DNA of 64,000 bases from Niveibacterium umoris (GCF_014197015.1 NZ_JACIET010000001.1:682001-746000); one strand, 5' to 3'. Positions 35,377 to 46,836 are shown, counted from the first letter of the stretch. Notes: generated from the letters alone by a model not told the origin. Program-made: numbers and translations.

Positions 35377-36198
35377 ATGCCCGTACGCCCGACATCCCCT
35401 GTTCCTTGCACGCTGATCACCGGCGCATCGGCCGGTATTGGGGAAGCGCTCGCGCGTTGTTTCGCGCAGGCCGGCCATCACCTGGTGCTTGTCGCCCGCA
35501 GCCGCGACAAGTTGCGGAAACTCGCAGACGAGCTTGCGCAGACGCACGGCATCATTGCAATGGTCTGCGTGGCCGATCTGTCACGCAACGATGCGGCGAA
35601 CCGCCTTCTGGCCACCGTCAAGCGCCGGGGCTTCGCAGTCAACGTGCTGGTCAACAACGCTGGCGTGCTGGCCTTGGGCAGTTTCACCCGCCTCGCACCG
35701 GAAACGCACCAGGGGCTGATCGACCTGAACATCGCAGGGCTGACGGCCATGCTGTCGGCCTTCCTGCCGGGGATGGTGGATCGCGCGGCACAAGGCATGG
35801 CGGGGCGGGTGCTGAACGTGGCGTCGATTGCCGCGTTCCAGCCCGTGCCGGCGCTGGCAAGTTACGCGGCAAGCAAGGCGTACGTACTGTCCTTGAGCGA
35901 ATCGCTGGCGGAAGAACTGCGTGGATCGGGCGTCACAGTCACTGCGCTTTGTCCGGGTATCACCGCAACCGACATGCTCAGCGGGGCCCGGGACGTCAGC
36001 GAACAGGTGAGCCGCATTCCCGAATTCCTTGTGGGGGATGTCGCCGACGTTGCCCGTCAGGGCTTCGAGGCCTGCATGGCGGGCGAGGCGATCTGCGTTC
36101 CCGGCGTCATCAATCGTGCCGCGATGCTGGCCTCGCGCAGTACGCCGAAATGGCTGGTGCGCCGGGTCGGCGGCCTGCTGGGGCGAGCAAGCTTCTGA
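35377..36198 (+). CDS. Short-chain dehydrogenase/reductase (SDR)
   Basis: This is a 273-aa NAD(P)-dependent oxidoreductase with a classical SDR layout: TGASAGIG cofactor loop (about 15-22), NNAG (about 95-98) and catalytic S...YAASK (about 145-162). The arginine after the cofactor loop (VARSRDK) suggests NADP(H). The ATG at 35377 has GAGGA eight bases upstream. It stands alone between the CoA-transferase and a convergent gene; the substrate is unknown. Confidence 0.9.
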   Translation: MPVRPTSPVPCTLITGASAGIGEALARCFAQAGHHLVLVARSRDKLRKLADELAQTHGIIAMVCVADLSRNDAANRLLATVKRRGFAVNVLVNNAGVLALGSFTRLAPETHQGLIDLNIAGLTAMLSAFLPGMVDRAAQGMAGRVLNVASIAAFQPVPALASYAASKAYVLSLSESLAEELRGSGVTVTALCPGITATDMLSGARDVSEQVSRIPEFLVGDVADVARQGFEACMAGEAICVPGVINRAAMLASRSTPKWLVRRVGGLLGRASF

Positions 36199-36211
36199 AC
36201 GTGCGCGGGGA

Positions 36212-37612
36212 TCAGCGTGTTTCGTTGATAAGCGGTGTGAGCATCGTCCCGGCCATTGCGGAGGCCCAGCTTTCGGCCTCTTCCATTGCGTCTTCGATCG
36301 CGCCTTTGGCATAGAGGGCATTCGCACGGGCGAGTGCATCGCGGGCGCGCACCTGTCGCGCTTCGCGCCTTGCAACCGGGTCTGCCTCGTTGGCGCTGGC
36401 GTGGCGCGCGGGCACGTCGGCGAGCGCACGTGCGGCGGCTTCGGCCTGGGCCTGCGTTTCAGCTTCGGTACGCATTTGCCGGTCTCGCTCGGCAGTCTTG
36501 AAGCGGCGCATCCATTCGGCAAGGTTCTGCGCGGTCCAACGTGCGTCAATCGCTGCAAGCAGCGCGCGATGGCGTGCGCCGAGCAGACGCTCCGCGGCAC
36601 TCTGGGGTTGCACAAAGGGTTTGGCGACGTAGGGCTTTGCGCCGAGGCCATCCAGCCGTTCGCGCAGACTTGGCATGGGGGAAGCCTCGTTTGCCGGCGA
36701 CATGAAGGCACGCGCAAGCGCACGTTGCATGTCGACCTGGGTGCTCATGCGAAGCGCGATGCGAACCCCGACATTCGGCGAGTAGCTCGGTCGGGGGTCG
36801 ATGGTGGCACGTGACCAGAATGCTGGCCAGAAGTTGTCGTCGATGTAGCGCTTGCGCATATCGATTGCGCTCAGCAGCGCCGCAATGGTTCCGGTGGAAT
36901 GGGTCTTTGAGAGCTTTCGATCGATCGTGAGTACATGCTCACGCGCGACCGGGATTGAGAGCAGGGCAAAGAAGCGCAGGCCGCGGACCAGCAACACCCG
37001 CGCGAGCAGCGCGTCGATGGGGGCCTGCGGCAGGGTCGCTTCGATGCGCTGCAATTGCATGCGCTGGCGGCTGATCCACCCCGATGTGCCGACGTGGCCG
37101 CGCTGTTGCATGACAGCGAGTTGGATGGCCAGCGAGAGCTCACGAGAATCGATCAGTTGCAAGAGCTCGTAGCCGATCCAGAGCTGAGCTCGACCGCGCG
37201 CCAGCACGCGGGTGTCATGCGCTACTTCGAGGCCGAAACCGTCCAGAAGACGGATGGTTGTGACGCGGCGGCCTCGGCTTCGCTTTACGGCGTGGGCAAC
37301 GAGCCGATGACAGTCGGGGAAGTCGGTCGGAGAGAGAAGAAGACCATCATCAACCCAACTCGCCCTCAGGAGGGCATCCATTCGCCAGAGTGCGACGATC
37401 GCAAGGGCGGCCAAGGCGGCCCACATCGGGAAACCATCAAGCAGATAGAGCGCTGCTGCGGCGCCCAAGCATGTGCTGACGCTTGAAAAGACCAGGAGCC
37501 CGAGTCGCAGCAAAAGTGCGACCACGGTTGCGAACAGCCGGTATTGTCTCGGCGCGATACCGTGGTCTTGACGAAATCGTGCGAGAAGGGTTTCGGTCAA
37601 CGGGGAGTTCAT
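36212..37612 (-). CDS. Membrane protein resembling an M48 peptidase without the HExxH site
   Basis: This 466-aa protein has two N-terminal membrane segments (about 25-75) and then a soluble region. QLWIGYELLQLIDSRELSLAIQLAVMQQRGH (given in two parts around 145-175) is laid out like the GLLELLxxDELxAVLAHExxH block of Ste24/HtpX-type M48 peptidases, but no HExxH is present. The C-terminus is Ala/Arg/Glu-rich and helical (about 350-466). I infer a catalytically dead M48 relative; no function is known. It is convergent with the SDR gene. Confidence 0.65.
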   Translation of the reverse strand: MNSPLTETLLARFRQDHGIAPRQYRLFATVVALLLRLGLLVFSSVSTCLGAAAALYLLDGFPMWAALAALAIVALWRMDALLRASWVDDGLLLSPTDFPDCHRLVAHAVKRSRGRRVTTIRLLDGFGLEVAHDTRVLARGRAQLWIGYELLQLIDSRELSLAIQLAVMQQRGHVGTSGWISRQRMQLQRIEATLPQAPIDALLARVLLVRGLRFFALLSIPVAREHVLTIDRKLSKTHSTGTIAALLSAIDMRKRYIDDNFWPAFWSRATIDPRPSYSPNVGVRIALRMSTQVDMQRALARAFMSPANEASPMPSLRERLDGLGAKPYVAKPFVQPQSAAERLLGARHRALLAAIDARWTAQNLAEWMRRFKTAERDRQMRTEAETQAQAEAAARALADVPARHASANEADPVARREARQVRARDALARANALYAKGAIEDAMEEAESWASAMAGTMLTPLINETR

Positions 37613-38283
37613 GATTCGCGGTTTCCTTAGACTCAAATATAGCGGAAACGCGAAAAACGACAAAAACAATAATCGCAATAGATTGTCACGGCAGGAGACG
37701 CCCGCAAGCGGTTTGGCGGCATCCCAAACGGTCAAGCATTGCTTCGATTCACAATTTGGACGCGGCGTGGCACGCCGGGTAATGCTGTCGCCCGAAATGA
37801 GAACACGTATGCCAAATCTGTTGTCATACGATCTATATGTATGACTGACTGAAGTTGCGGCAGCCTGCGCTACATCTCAAAATCTACCAATTAGTCTTCG
37901 CTTTTTAGATACACACAGTAGAGCAGACGTGCTTTTAATACAGTGAAAGCCTCCTTTGGGTGGCAGTTAGATCACATTTGACACAGTAGTACGGGGAGGC
38001 CTACTTCCCGTGCGCAGTTGGTGTCTTCATTGGTAAAGATTTCCCGCAAGACGTGCAACGCCTTCAGCGGATCCTCAAAGAGGGCGGCTGTCGTGTCGAC
38101 GCGCGGGATGTGGCTGCCGCCTGCCAAGCCTAGTCTTGGTCGCTGTCTGCTACCCAGTTGAGCCCGACAGAAATCGGCGACGCAGACCTTCTAGGCCTTC
38201 TGCTTGAGCGGCTACAGCCTCTTGAACGAGCGCCCTGAAACTGCGACCAGCGTGCGGTAGCAAGCAGAACAGCATTCAGGTTG
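37613..38283. other. Gene-poor stretch with a possible gene remnant
   Basis: These 671 bp are less GC-rich than the surroundings, especially 37613-37980, and contain no complete gene. On the minus strand 38130-37972 keeps an open frame ending LFEDPLKALHVLREIF...LCQM and stop, which reads like the tail of a protein but has no start. A second short frame (38283-38150) is offset by one. This may be a decayed partner of the antitoxin gene just upstream. Confidence 0.45.
37972..38130 (-). pseudogene. Possible truncated reading frame downstream of antitoxin
   Basis: This is a protein-like stretch of about 50 codons (LFEDPLKALHVLREIFTNED and ending LLCQM-stop) without start codon or ribosome site. 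It lies where a RES-type toxin would be expected after an Xre/MbcA antitoxin. I cannot identify a RES domain in what is left, so the assignment as toxin remnant is speculative. Confidence 0.25.
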
Positions 38284-38670
38284 TCAGCTATTGGCTTGAT
38301 ACGCGTCCAAGTAATCGCAGACTCGAACGAGTCCATCGACGCGTCGGATCATCTCGCGCGGACATTCGCCGCCGAGGCTCTCAACTGCACCGTTGAACCA
38401 CTGTCGTGCCGCCTCATCCTGGCCGCCAACGAGCGCAAAGAGTGAGCGATACATCCGCACGACCTGCACGGACAGTTCCCAGGTTTCGCTGCCTTCTTTG
38501 AGCCCGCGGCCGTGCTGTTTCATCCGCGAGACCGTCGAGCGGTCTACGCCGATGGCTGAACCGAGTTCCGCCATCGAAAGATCCAGCCGCGTCCCGACTT
38601 CAAACAAGGCGGCTGTGAGTATGCGACCTCGATCCGTGGTCGTCTTTGCTTTTCCGCCGTATTCGATCAT
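38284..38670 (-). CDS. Xre/MbcA/ParS-type antitoxin (DUF2384)
   Basis: This 128-aa protein has an N-terminal helix-turn-helix (MAELGSAIGVDRSTVSRMKQ, about 33-52). Its C-terminal toxin-binding domain has the family layout: VVRMYRSLFALVGGQDEAARQW, GGECPREMIRR, GLVRVCDYLDAY. Such proteins neutralise RES-domain toxins encoded directly downstream. Here no intact toxin follows, so it is an orphan or the toxin has decayed. AGGAGA lies 8 nt before the ATG. Confidence 0.85.
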   Translation of the reverse strand: MIEYGGKAKTTTDRGRILTAALFEVGTRLDLSMAELGSAIGVDRSTVSRMKQHGRGLKEGSETWELSVQVVRMYRSLFALVGGQDEAARQWFNGAVESLGGECPREMIRRVDGLVRVCDYLDAYQANS

Positions 38671-38778
38671 TGCGCCATCTCCTGATCAGTCCACGATAGT
38701 CGAAGCTCGCGTGCCTTGCGACAGGTCGTTTCCAGGGGGTGAAGGCGTCCGCGACTCCTTAGAGAACGGATCAGTCCC

Positions 38779-39297
38779 TCAAGCCTTGGGCTCGTCCGGG
38801 GAAGGAATGCGCGCACCCATGCTCTTGTCCTCGTCGTCCGGCTGTTCGTCGATGGCGACCCAGTCACAATCGGGCAGTATCTCCGCGCCTACATCGGGCA
38901 TATCGAGCCATGCCCGCTCTTCCGCAGTGATTGGAAGCCGCGCTCCAGGCCAGTGGCGACGCGGTGCGCCTGCCGATGCACGTCCAGCAGAAGCGCCTGC
39001 ATCGGCGAACGCCGCGTTCATCATCTCGATCGATACAGGGGTTTGGCCCACCCGGCGAATGATGCTTGCCAGCCGTTGGATTTTGTCCATGCGCGCATTC
39101 GACGCGTCAACAGCCTTCGAACTCGCCTCGAGTTGGCGCAATGCGCGCGCACTAGACAGGCGCAACTCGGTCGCCAGCTGAGTGAGCGGCACGGGATTAC
39201 GTCGGGGCGTGAGCGGACGATAGCGGCGTTCGCGGCTTCTCCAGCGTTGGCTTGCTGCCAGCAATGCCGTACCGCTTGCTATTGCGTGTCCCCGCAT
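38779..39297 (-). CDS. Hypothetical protein in accessory islet
   Basis: This is an unrecognised 172-aa frame. The N-terminus is Arg-rich, a helical segment (about 40-85) could be a coiled coil, and the C-terminus is acidic (DWVAIDEQPDDEDKS). It has no motif and no signal. It lies 108 nt upstream of the antitoxin on the same strand. Antisense frames are also long here because of GC richness, so its coding status is uncertain. Confidence 0.4.
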   Translation of the reverse strand: MRGHAIASGTALLAASQRWRSRERRYRPLTPRRNPVPLTQLATELRLSSARALRQLEASSKAVDASNARMDKIQRLASIIRRVGQTPVSIEMMNAAFADAGASAGRASAGAPRRHWPGARLPITAEERAWLDMPDVGAEILPDCDWVAIDEQPDDEDKSMGARIPSPDEPKA

Positions 39298-39449
39298 GGT
39301 CAGCCCCCGCTCACTTGCGACAGGTCGATCTTACCCTCGGCGATCCAGTCCGGCCCGAGGCCGGTTCCGGATATGTGACCGTCAATCGTCACCTCGGTCG
39401 AGTGCCTGACTGTCGGCAAAAGCCGCAACGACCAGCGTGCCCCTTCCGT

Positions 39450-39884
39450 TCAGTTGTGAAACTCAGCGATAAGCTGCATATCACTCAGAGGATCCAAGTC
39501 ATCGCCAAATGAATCCCAAAAGCGCGTTTCGTCCGCGAGATCAAACGCGTCGACGGCGGGCGTGGTGCCGTCTCCGGCCACTTTCCAAATCTTTCGGATC
39601 GCTGTCATCTTCCAGCGATCAGGACCTTCATCATGGATCGGTCGGACAAGGCTGACCCGCGTCCCTTGCTCCGAGCCACCCACTTGCGCGATGAGATCGA
39701 GCACTTGAGTAACGTTCATGAGCATGACCGATTCGCCGACGCTGGCCTCACCGTCCCGAATCAGGTAAGTGGCCAAGAACCACGGTCGAAAGTACGAGAG
39801 GTGGACGGAGGTCCACACGGTCTGGCCTTCGTCCACAAATCGCGAAAGCACAGGATGACGGGCGCGAACATCAGTAATGAACAT
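39450..39884 (-). CDS. Hypothetical protein divergent from XRE regulator
   Basis: This is a 144-aa protein with balanced composition and a soluble alpha/beta look (FITDVRARHPVLSRFVDEG at the start, FWDSFGDDLDPLSDMQ near the end). I do not recognise it. I chose the ATG at 39884, placed just behind the palindrome at 39906-39930; an upstream ATG at 39974 would read through that operator. It is probably regulated by the divergent XRE protein. Confidence 0.6.
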   Translation of the reverse strand: MFITDVRARHPVLSRFVDEGQTVWTSVHLSYFRPWFLATYLIRDGEASVGESVMLMNVTQVLDLIAQVGGSEQGTRVSLVRPIHDEGPDRWKMTAIRKIWKVAGDGTTPAVDAFDLADETRFWDSFGDDLDPLSDMQLIAEFHN

Positions 39885-39905
39885 CTCAATTCCGGCAAAT
39901 GTGAA

Positions 39906-39930
39906 CACTATAGATTGTAGCTCTATAGTG
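39906..39930. promoter_or_regulatory. Perfect 9-bp palindromic operator between divergent genes
   Basis: CACTATAGA (39906-39914) and TCTATAGTG (39922-39930) are exact inverted copies around a 7-nt spacer. The site lies 22 nt before the gene on the left and 43 nt before the XRE gene on the right. ACTATAG-type dyads are typical for small XRE/controller proteins, so autoregulation by the neighbouring XRE protein is the simplest reading. Confidence 0.7.
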
Positions 39931-39972
39931 CGCGCAGCGTGTCCATTGTGGGCTTTCCTGCGAAAGCTCTGC

Positions 39973-40272
39973 ATGAACCTGCGACAAGCCTTGGGGCGCG
40001 CTATCCGATCGGTCCGTCGAAACCGTCACCTGAGTCAGGAAGCGTTTGATGTGGTGTCATCGCGAACGTACATGAGCACGCTTGAGCGCGGACTCAAGAG
40101 CCCAACGATCGACAAGCTCGATGAAATTGCGAGCGTGATGGGGGTGCAATCTGCGGCCTTGGTTTGTTTGGCCCATGCGCTTGCTGACGCCAACGATCCC
40201 CGCGGGAGGTTGGATCAGATCGCGGCCGAGGCACAAAGCCTGCTGGAGGAGTGGCGCGGGAGTCCTGGATGA
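39973..40272 (+). CDS. Small XRE-family DNA-binding protein
   Basis: This is a 99-aa regulator. The helix-turn-helix is in LGRAIRSVRRNRHLSQEAF through YMSTLERGLKSPTIDKLDEIA (about 5-55), and a short helical tail likely dimerises. It resembles phage or restriction-modification controller proteins in size. It diverges from a hypothetical gene across a palindromic operator. No phage, integrase or methylase genes are seen nearby. Confidence 0.85.
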   Translation: MNLRQALGRAIRSVRRNRHLSQEAFDVVSSRTYMSTLERGLKSPTIDKLDEIASVMGVQSAALVCLAHALADANDPRGRLDQIAAEAQSLLEEWRGSPG

Positions 40273-42683
<2,411 letters not shown>

Positions 42684-42767
42684 TGGCGAGCGGCGGCGCA
42701 GACGTTGACGCCGTGCGGGGCACCGTCTGCGCGATGAGGGATTTTTGGCAATGATGGGGAGGAGTGT

Positions 42768-43079
42768 ATGAAGGGAATCTGGTTGGGGGCGTTGGCCCTT
42801 GCCTTCTTGGCGGTACCGCAAGCGTATGCGAACGCCGAGTTGGCAAAGAAGTACAACTGTCTGGCCTGTCACGCGACAGACAAGAAGGTGGTGGGCCCTG
42901 CGTACCAGGATGTCGCGGCCAAGTACAAGGGGCAGGCCGATGCAGCCGAGAAACTCGCGGAAAAGGTCAAAGTGGGTGGCAAGGGTGTCTGGGGGCCGAT
43001 TCCAATGCCTCCTAACGCCAATGTTCCGGATGCAGATTTGAAGATCCTGGTCGCATGGGTGCTCGCGGGGGCAAAGTAG
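42768..43079 (+). CDS. nirM: Cytochrome c551 (NirM)
   Basis: This is a small periplasmic class I cytochrome of 103 aa that donates electrons to NirS. The signal peptide is cleaved after AYA (about 21), the heme site is CLACH (31-35), and the axial Met is in PIPMPPN near residue 80. AGGAG precedes the ATG. It is a close match to Pseudomonas NirM in size. Confidence 0.95.
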   Translation: MKGIWLGALALAFLAVPQAYANAELAKKYNCLACHATDKKVVGPAYQDVAAKYKGQADAAEKLAEKVKVGGKGVWGPIPMPPNANVPDADLKILVAWVLAGAK

Positions 43080-43164
43080 GTGCAGGGGGGATCATGGGTC
43101 CCCTCCGCAATCAAAGAATCACCGTTAGAGCCTCCTCAGACCGGCTAACACATCGGGGGAGCGA

Positions 43165-43536
43165 GTGAAGCTGAGCAACAGTATCGAATTCGCGGTCCGT
43201 TTGGGTGGATTTGCAGGAGTGCTGATCGCGGTTCTGCATACACCGCATGCACTTGCTCAGGACCCTAATGCGACGCGTCAGGCTGAACTCGTGAAACTTG
43301 TTAGGCAGGACTGTGGCTCGTGTCATGGTGCGCGCCTGACGGGCGGGTTAGGGCCCGCCTTGACACCGAACGCGTTAATGGATCGGCCACGTGAGGCGAT
43401 GATTGCCACGATATTGCGCGGTCGGCTTGGCACCCCGATGCCGCCCTGGGCTCCGTTTCTGAGCGAGCGAGAGGCGGAGTGGATATTTGACCGGCTGTTG
43501 GCGGGTTTCCCGGAAGAACTGGCGCATGCGCACTGA
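43165..43536 (+). CDS. nirC: Monoheme cytochrome NirC (c55x)
   Basis: This is a 123-aa periplasmic cytochrome. A signal peptide ends HALA (about 31), then CGSCH (50-54) and an axial-Met region PMPPW. NirC is thought to deliver electrons to NirS maturation or catalysis. The start is GTG at 43165 with GGGGA upstream. The end overlaps nirF by 11 nt. Confidence 0.92.
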   Translation: MKLSNSIEFAVRLGGFAGVLIAVLHTPHALAQDPNATRQAELVKLVRQDCGSCHGARLTGGLGPALTPNALMDRPREAMIATILRGRLGTPMPPWAPFLSEREAEWIFDRLLAGFPEELAHAH

Positions 43537-44728
43537 CTCATTCCTGAACATGTGGCGGGCTGCGTTGTGCACCTTTTGCCTGGCCTTGGGATGCGGCTGT
43601 GCCACCCAGCCTGTTCCGACCTCACGCGGTACCGGCGACCTGGGGGTAGTTGTCGAGCGCGCTCGCGGCACCCTAGCGATCGTCGATACGTCGCAACGCA
43701 CTGTGCTCGGCGAAGTGCCGGGGCTCGGCGACCTGTCCCACGCATCGGTCGTATTTTCGCGAGATGGGCGTTTTGCTTTCGTGTTTGGCCGTGATGGTGC
43801 CTTGAGTAAAGTCGACCTTCTGAGTCGCGCAGTGGTGCAGCGAGTTCAGCAGGCGGGCAATGCAATTGGCGGGGCGATCAGCCAGGACGGGCGAATCGTG
43901 GTCGCGCAAAACTACGAGCCGGGAGGAATCCGGGCATTTGACGCGGATACCTTGGCGCCGCTGGCGGAAGTGCCTGCCGTCTACGGCAACGAAGGTCGGC
44001 GTTCAAAGGTGGTGGGTCTTGCTGATGCTCCGGGCAACCGTTTCGTCTACGCGCTCTTCGATGCCGGCGAAATTTGGGTGAGCGACTTCTCTGATCCGCG
44101 CGCGCCCCGAACCGAGAAGTATTCAGCCGGCCGGCAACCCTACGATGGGTTGATTACGCCGGACGGGCGCTTCTATCTGGCAGGCCTGTTCGGAGAGGAC
44201 GGGGTCGCGATGTTGGACCTGTGGCGCCCATCGCAGGGTGTTCGCAAAATCCTTCACCATTGGGGCCAGGGCGAGGAGCATCTGCCCGTGTACAAGATGC
44301 CGCACCTTCGCGGCTGGGCCATGGCGGACGGACTTCTCTGGCTTCCCGCGGTTGGAAAGCACGAGGTGTGGGTCGTAGATGCTCGGACCTGGGAAGAGGT
44401 GGCCCACATACCGGTCATCGGGCAACCGGTATTCGTCATGGCTCAGCCGGACGGTCGGCAAGTGTGGGTCAACTTCGCGCTGCCGGACAATGGCAAGGTG
44501 CAGGTCATTGACGTGCTCTCTCGCGCCGTCGTGAAGTTACTGGAGCCCGGCCGGGCCATCCTCCACCTCGAATTTCAGCCACGTGGCGGCGAGGTGTGGC
44601 TTTCGGCCCGCGACGATCACAGGGTTGTTGTGCTCGGCACTGATCATTTTGACCTGCGCCAGAGCATTACCCTTGATGCGCCGTCAGGCATCTTCTTTTC
44701 CTCGCGTGCAGCGAAGATCGGCTTTTGA
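43526..44728 (+). CDS. nirF: Heme d1 biosynthesis protein NirF
   Basis: This is a 400-aa beta-propeller protein related to the d1 domain of NirS but without c-heme. It acts as a dehydrogenase in the last periplasmic steps of d1 synthesis. A hydrophobic N-terminus with CGC near residue 25 suggests a lipoprotein, as in some NirF proteins. The start at 43526 has GGAAGAA upstream and overlaps nirC; ATG at 43550 is the alternative. The stop overlaps nirDL. Confidence 0.93.
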   Translation: MRTDSFLNMWRAALCTFCLALGCGCATQPVPTSRGTGDLGVVVERARGTLAIVDTSQRTVLGEVPGLGDLSHASVVFSRDGRFAFVFGRDGALSKVDLLSRAVVQRVQQAGNAIGGAISQDGRIVVAQNYEPGGIRAFDADTLAPLAEVPAVYGNEGRRSKVVGLADAPGNRFVYALFDAGEIWVSDFSDPRAPRTEKYSAGRQPYDGLITPDGRFYLAGLFGEDGVAMLDLWRPSQGVRKILHHWGQGEEHLPVYKMPHLRGWAMADGLLWLPAVGKHEVWVVDARTWEEVAHIPVIGQPVFVMAQPDGRQVWVNFALPDNGKVQVIDVLSRAVVKLLEPGRAILHLEFQPRGGEVWLSARDDHRVVVLGTDHFDLRQSITLDAPSGIFFSSRAAKIGF

Positions 44729-45810
44729 TGGCGTTTCACGCTTTCCCCGAACGAACGGCGCCGGGGTTGCAGCCTCGGTCGCTTGAGGTCTTTGCAAACC
44801 CAGCCGGGAAGGGCGGCCACAAGCAAGCTGCGACCTCCGAAGAGACGTTTGAGTTCGATCTGATCAATCGCTGGCAACGCGATTTGCCACTCGAGACCGA
44901 ACCCTTTCAGAAAATGGGAGAGGCGCACGGCCGATCCGGGCGTGATGTTCTGGCTGCGTTGCGTCGCCTTCGGCGTAACGGTGTGGTCTCACGTGTAGGC
45001 GTCGTACTCACTCCGAGCGCCTTTGGTTTCTCGACGCTGGCTGCAGTCCGCGTTGCGCCCGAGCAACTTGACGAGGTTGCCGCCTTCATTTCGCGCATGC
45101 CCGAGGTGAACCACAACTACGCGAGGGAGCATGACTACAACTTGTGGTTTGTGCTGACCGCGCCGGACAGGGCACTCATCGAAGCAGCACTGCGCAGTAT
45201 CGGTGAGGTAAGCGGCTGCGTCCCGCTGGATCTTCCAATGCTTTCGGGCTACCACATCGATCTGGGCTTTGACCTGACCGATCTACCCATAAAGTCGACG
45301 CGTGCGGTGGCTTCGCGCCTTGGGCCGATGAGCCTTGACCCATCCCAGCGGCGGCTTTTGGCAGAGCTGCAATCGGGTTTGCCTCTTGTGCAGCGACCCT
45401 TTGCACGGCTGGGCTCAATGGTCGGTATGCACGAAGGTGAAGTCATCGAACAATTGCGCCAGTGGCTTGCCACCGGCGCGATTCGCAGGCTGGGCGTGGT
45501 GGTTCAGCACCACGAACTGGGCTTTCGAGCAAACGCGATGTGTGTCTGGGACGTTCCAGACGACGAGGTGGAAACGGTGGGACTGCAGATGGCATCGATT
45601 CCCGGCGTGAACCTGTGCTATCGACGCGCCCGGGTCGCGGGGCGCTGGCCTTATAACCTGTATTGCATGATCCACGGTCGTGAGCGAGAGGCGGTGCTTG
45701 GCGTTCGCGAATCCCTCGTCACACGTCTCTCGATCGATCACTTTCCATCTGCCGTCCTTTTCTCGGGACGGCGCTACAAACAGTGTGGTGCGCGTTATGC
45801 CGAGCGCTGA
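44728..45810 (+). CDS. nirD: Siroheme decarboxylase NirDL (fused D and L)
   Basis: This cytoplasmic enzyme removes acetate side chains of siroheme to give didecarboxysiroheme (360 aa). Two AsnC/Lrp-like halves stand in tandem: NirD-like (about 40-180, with NHNYAREHDYNLWFV) and NirL-like (about 195-350, with CYRRARVAGRWPYNLYCMIHG). Natural NirDL fusions are known, for example in Hydrogenophilus. The ATG shares its A with the nirF TGA. It acts with NirG and NirH encoded next. Confidence 0.93.
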   Translation: MAFHAFPERTAPGLQPRSLEVFANPAGKGGHKQAATSEETFEFDLINRWQRDLPLETEPFQKMGEAHGRSGRDVLAALRRLRRNGVVSRVGVVLTPSAFGFSTLAAVRVAPEQLDEVAAFISRMPEVNHNYAREHDYNLWFVLTAPDRALIEAALRSIGEVSGCVPLDLPMLSGYHIDLGFDLTDLPIKSTRAVASRLGPMSLDPSQRRLLAELQSGLPLVQRPFARLGSMVGMHEGEVIEQLRQWLATGAIRRLGVVVQHHELGFRANAMCVWDVPDDEVETVGLQMASIPGVNLCYRRARVAGRWPYNLYCMIHGREREAVLGVRESLVTRLSIDHFPSAVLFSGRRYKQCGARYAER

Positions 45811-46291
45811 ACACTCGCGGCGGGCGTTGCCGGCCGAACCGGCCGAACTGGATGCGCTCGATCGCACGCTGATTGCCGCGCTGCAGGACGGGATTGCCCT
45901 CGTTGAGCGGCCATATCAGGCGCTTGCCGCCAGATGTGGAATCGACGAACAGGCCGTGGTCGACCGAGTTGCCGCGCTGCTTGAACGCGGTGTTCTGTCC
46001 CGATTTGGCCCCATGTTCGATGTCGCGAAAATGGGCGGCACATTTGTGCTTGCGGCGCTGGCGGTTCCTGAGTCGCGCTGGGACGAAGTCAGGGCATGCG
46101 TCAATGCACTTGTCGAAGTCGCGCACAACTACCGTCGCGACCACGCATTGAACATGTGGTTTGTGTTGGCAACAGAAACCCCGGCCGGCATCGACGCGGC
46201 CATCGCAAAGATCGAGACTGCAACCGGGTTGCAGGTCTATGCCTTCCCGAAGGAGAGGGAGTATTTTGTTGAGCTCAAGTTGGCGATATGA
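45797..46291 (+). CDS. nirG: Siroheme decarboxylase subunit NirG
   Basis: This is a 164-aa AsnC-like subunit. It has a helix-turn-helix-like N-terminus and the NYRRDHALNMWFVLATE block of NirD/NirG proteins, which carries the histidine used on siroheme. It overlaps nirDL by 14 nt and nirH by 4 nt (ATGA), indicating coupled translation and a complex. Confidence 0.92.
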   Translation: MPSAEHSRRALPAEPAELDALDRTLIAALQDGIALVERPYQALAARCGIDEQAVVDRVAALLERGVLSRFGPMFDVAKMGGTFVLAALAVPESRWDEVRACVNALVEVAHNYRRDHALNMWFVLATETPAGIDAAIAKIETATGLQVYAFPKEREYFVELKLAI

Positions 46292-46836
46292 ACCAGCAGA
46301 TGCCCTCTACGAGCGGGCGTGAGATGGATGACGCTGAACTTGACCGTCGTATCGTCTTGGCCACGCAGGCAGGCCTGCCCCTGTCGACAACACCGTTTGC
46401 CGCGCTGAGCGAGCAAATGGGGGTCACGTCGGAAAAGATCATTTCGCGGTTCAGTGCAATGCAGAAAGATGGCCGTGTGCGTCGCATCGCCGCTGTGCCC
46501 AACCATTACGCGCTGGGATTCACGGCGAACGGAATGGCTGTGTGGGACGTCGATGATGAGCTGGTCGACGCCTTTGGACGGGAGTTAGGGCAACTCAAAT
46601 GCGTTACCCATTGCTATCGACGGCCACGTCACGTTCCGCTCTGGCCCTACAATCTGTTTGCCATGGTGCACGGGCGCGACCGCGAAGAAGTTCTCGGTCA
46701 CGTTGCTGAGATCAGAAGCCTGTTGGGCGACGCCTGCCGTGCCCACGAAGTGCTCTTTTCCACCGCAATCCTCAAGAAAACTGGCCTTCGCATCGATCCA
46801 GATGCCCGGCCCGGGCAGCGTGCTCGAAAGGACTGA
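46288..46836 (+). CDS. nirH: Siroheme decarboxylase subunit NirH
   Basis: This is a 182-aa AsnC-like protein with CYRRPRHVPLWPYNLFAMVHG (about 110-130), the NirL/NirH counterpart of the NirD/NirG motif. It overlaps nirG by ATGA and is last in the plus-strand d1 block before dnr. Confidence 0.93.
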   Translation: MNQQMPSTSGREMDDAELDRRIVLATQAGLPLSTTPFAALSEQMGVTSEKIISRFSAMQKDGRVRRIAAVPNHYALGFTANGMAVWDVDDELVDAFGRELGQLKCVTHCYRRPRHVPLWPYNLFAMVHGRDREEVLGHVAEIRSLLGDACRAHEVLFSTAILKKTGLRIDPDARPGQRARKD

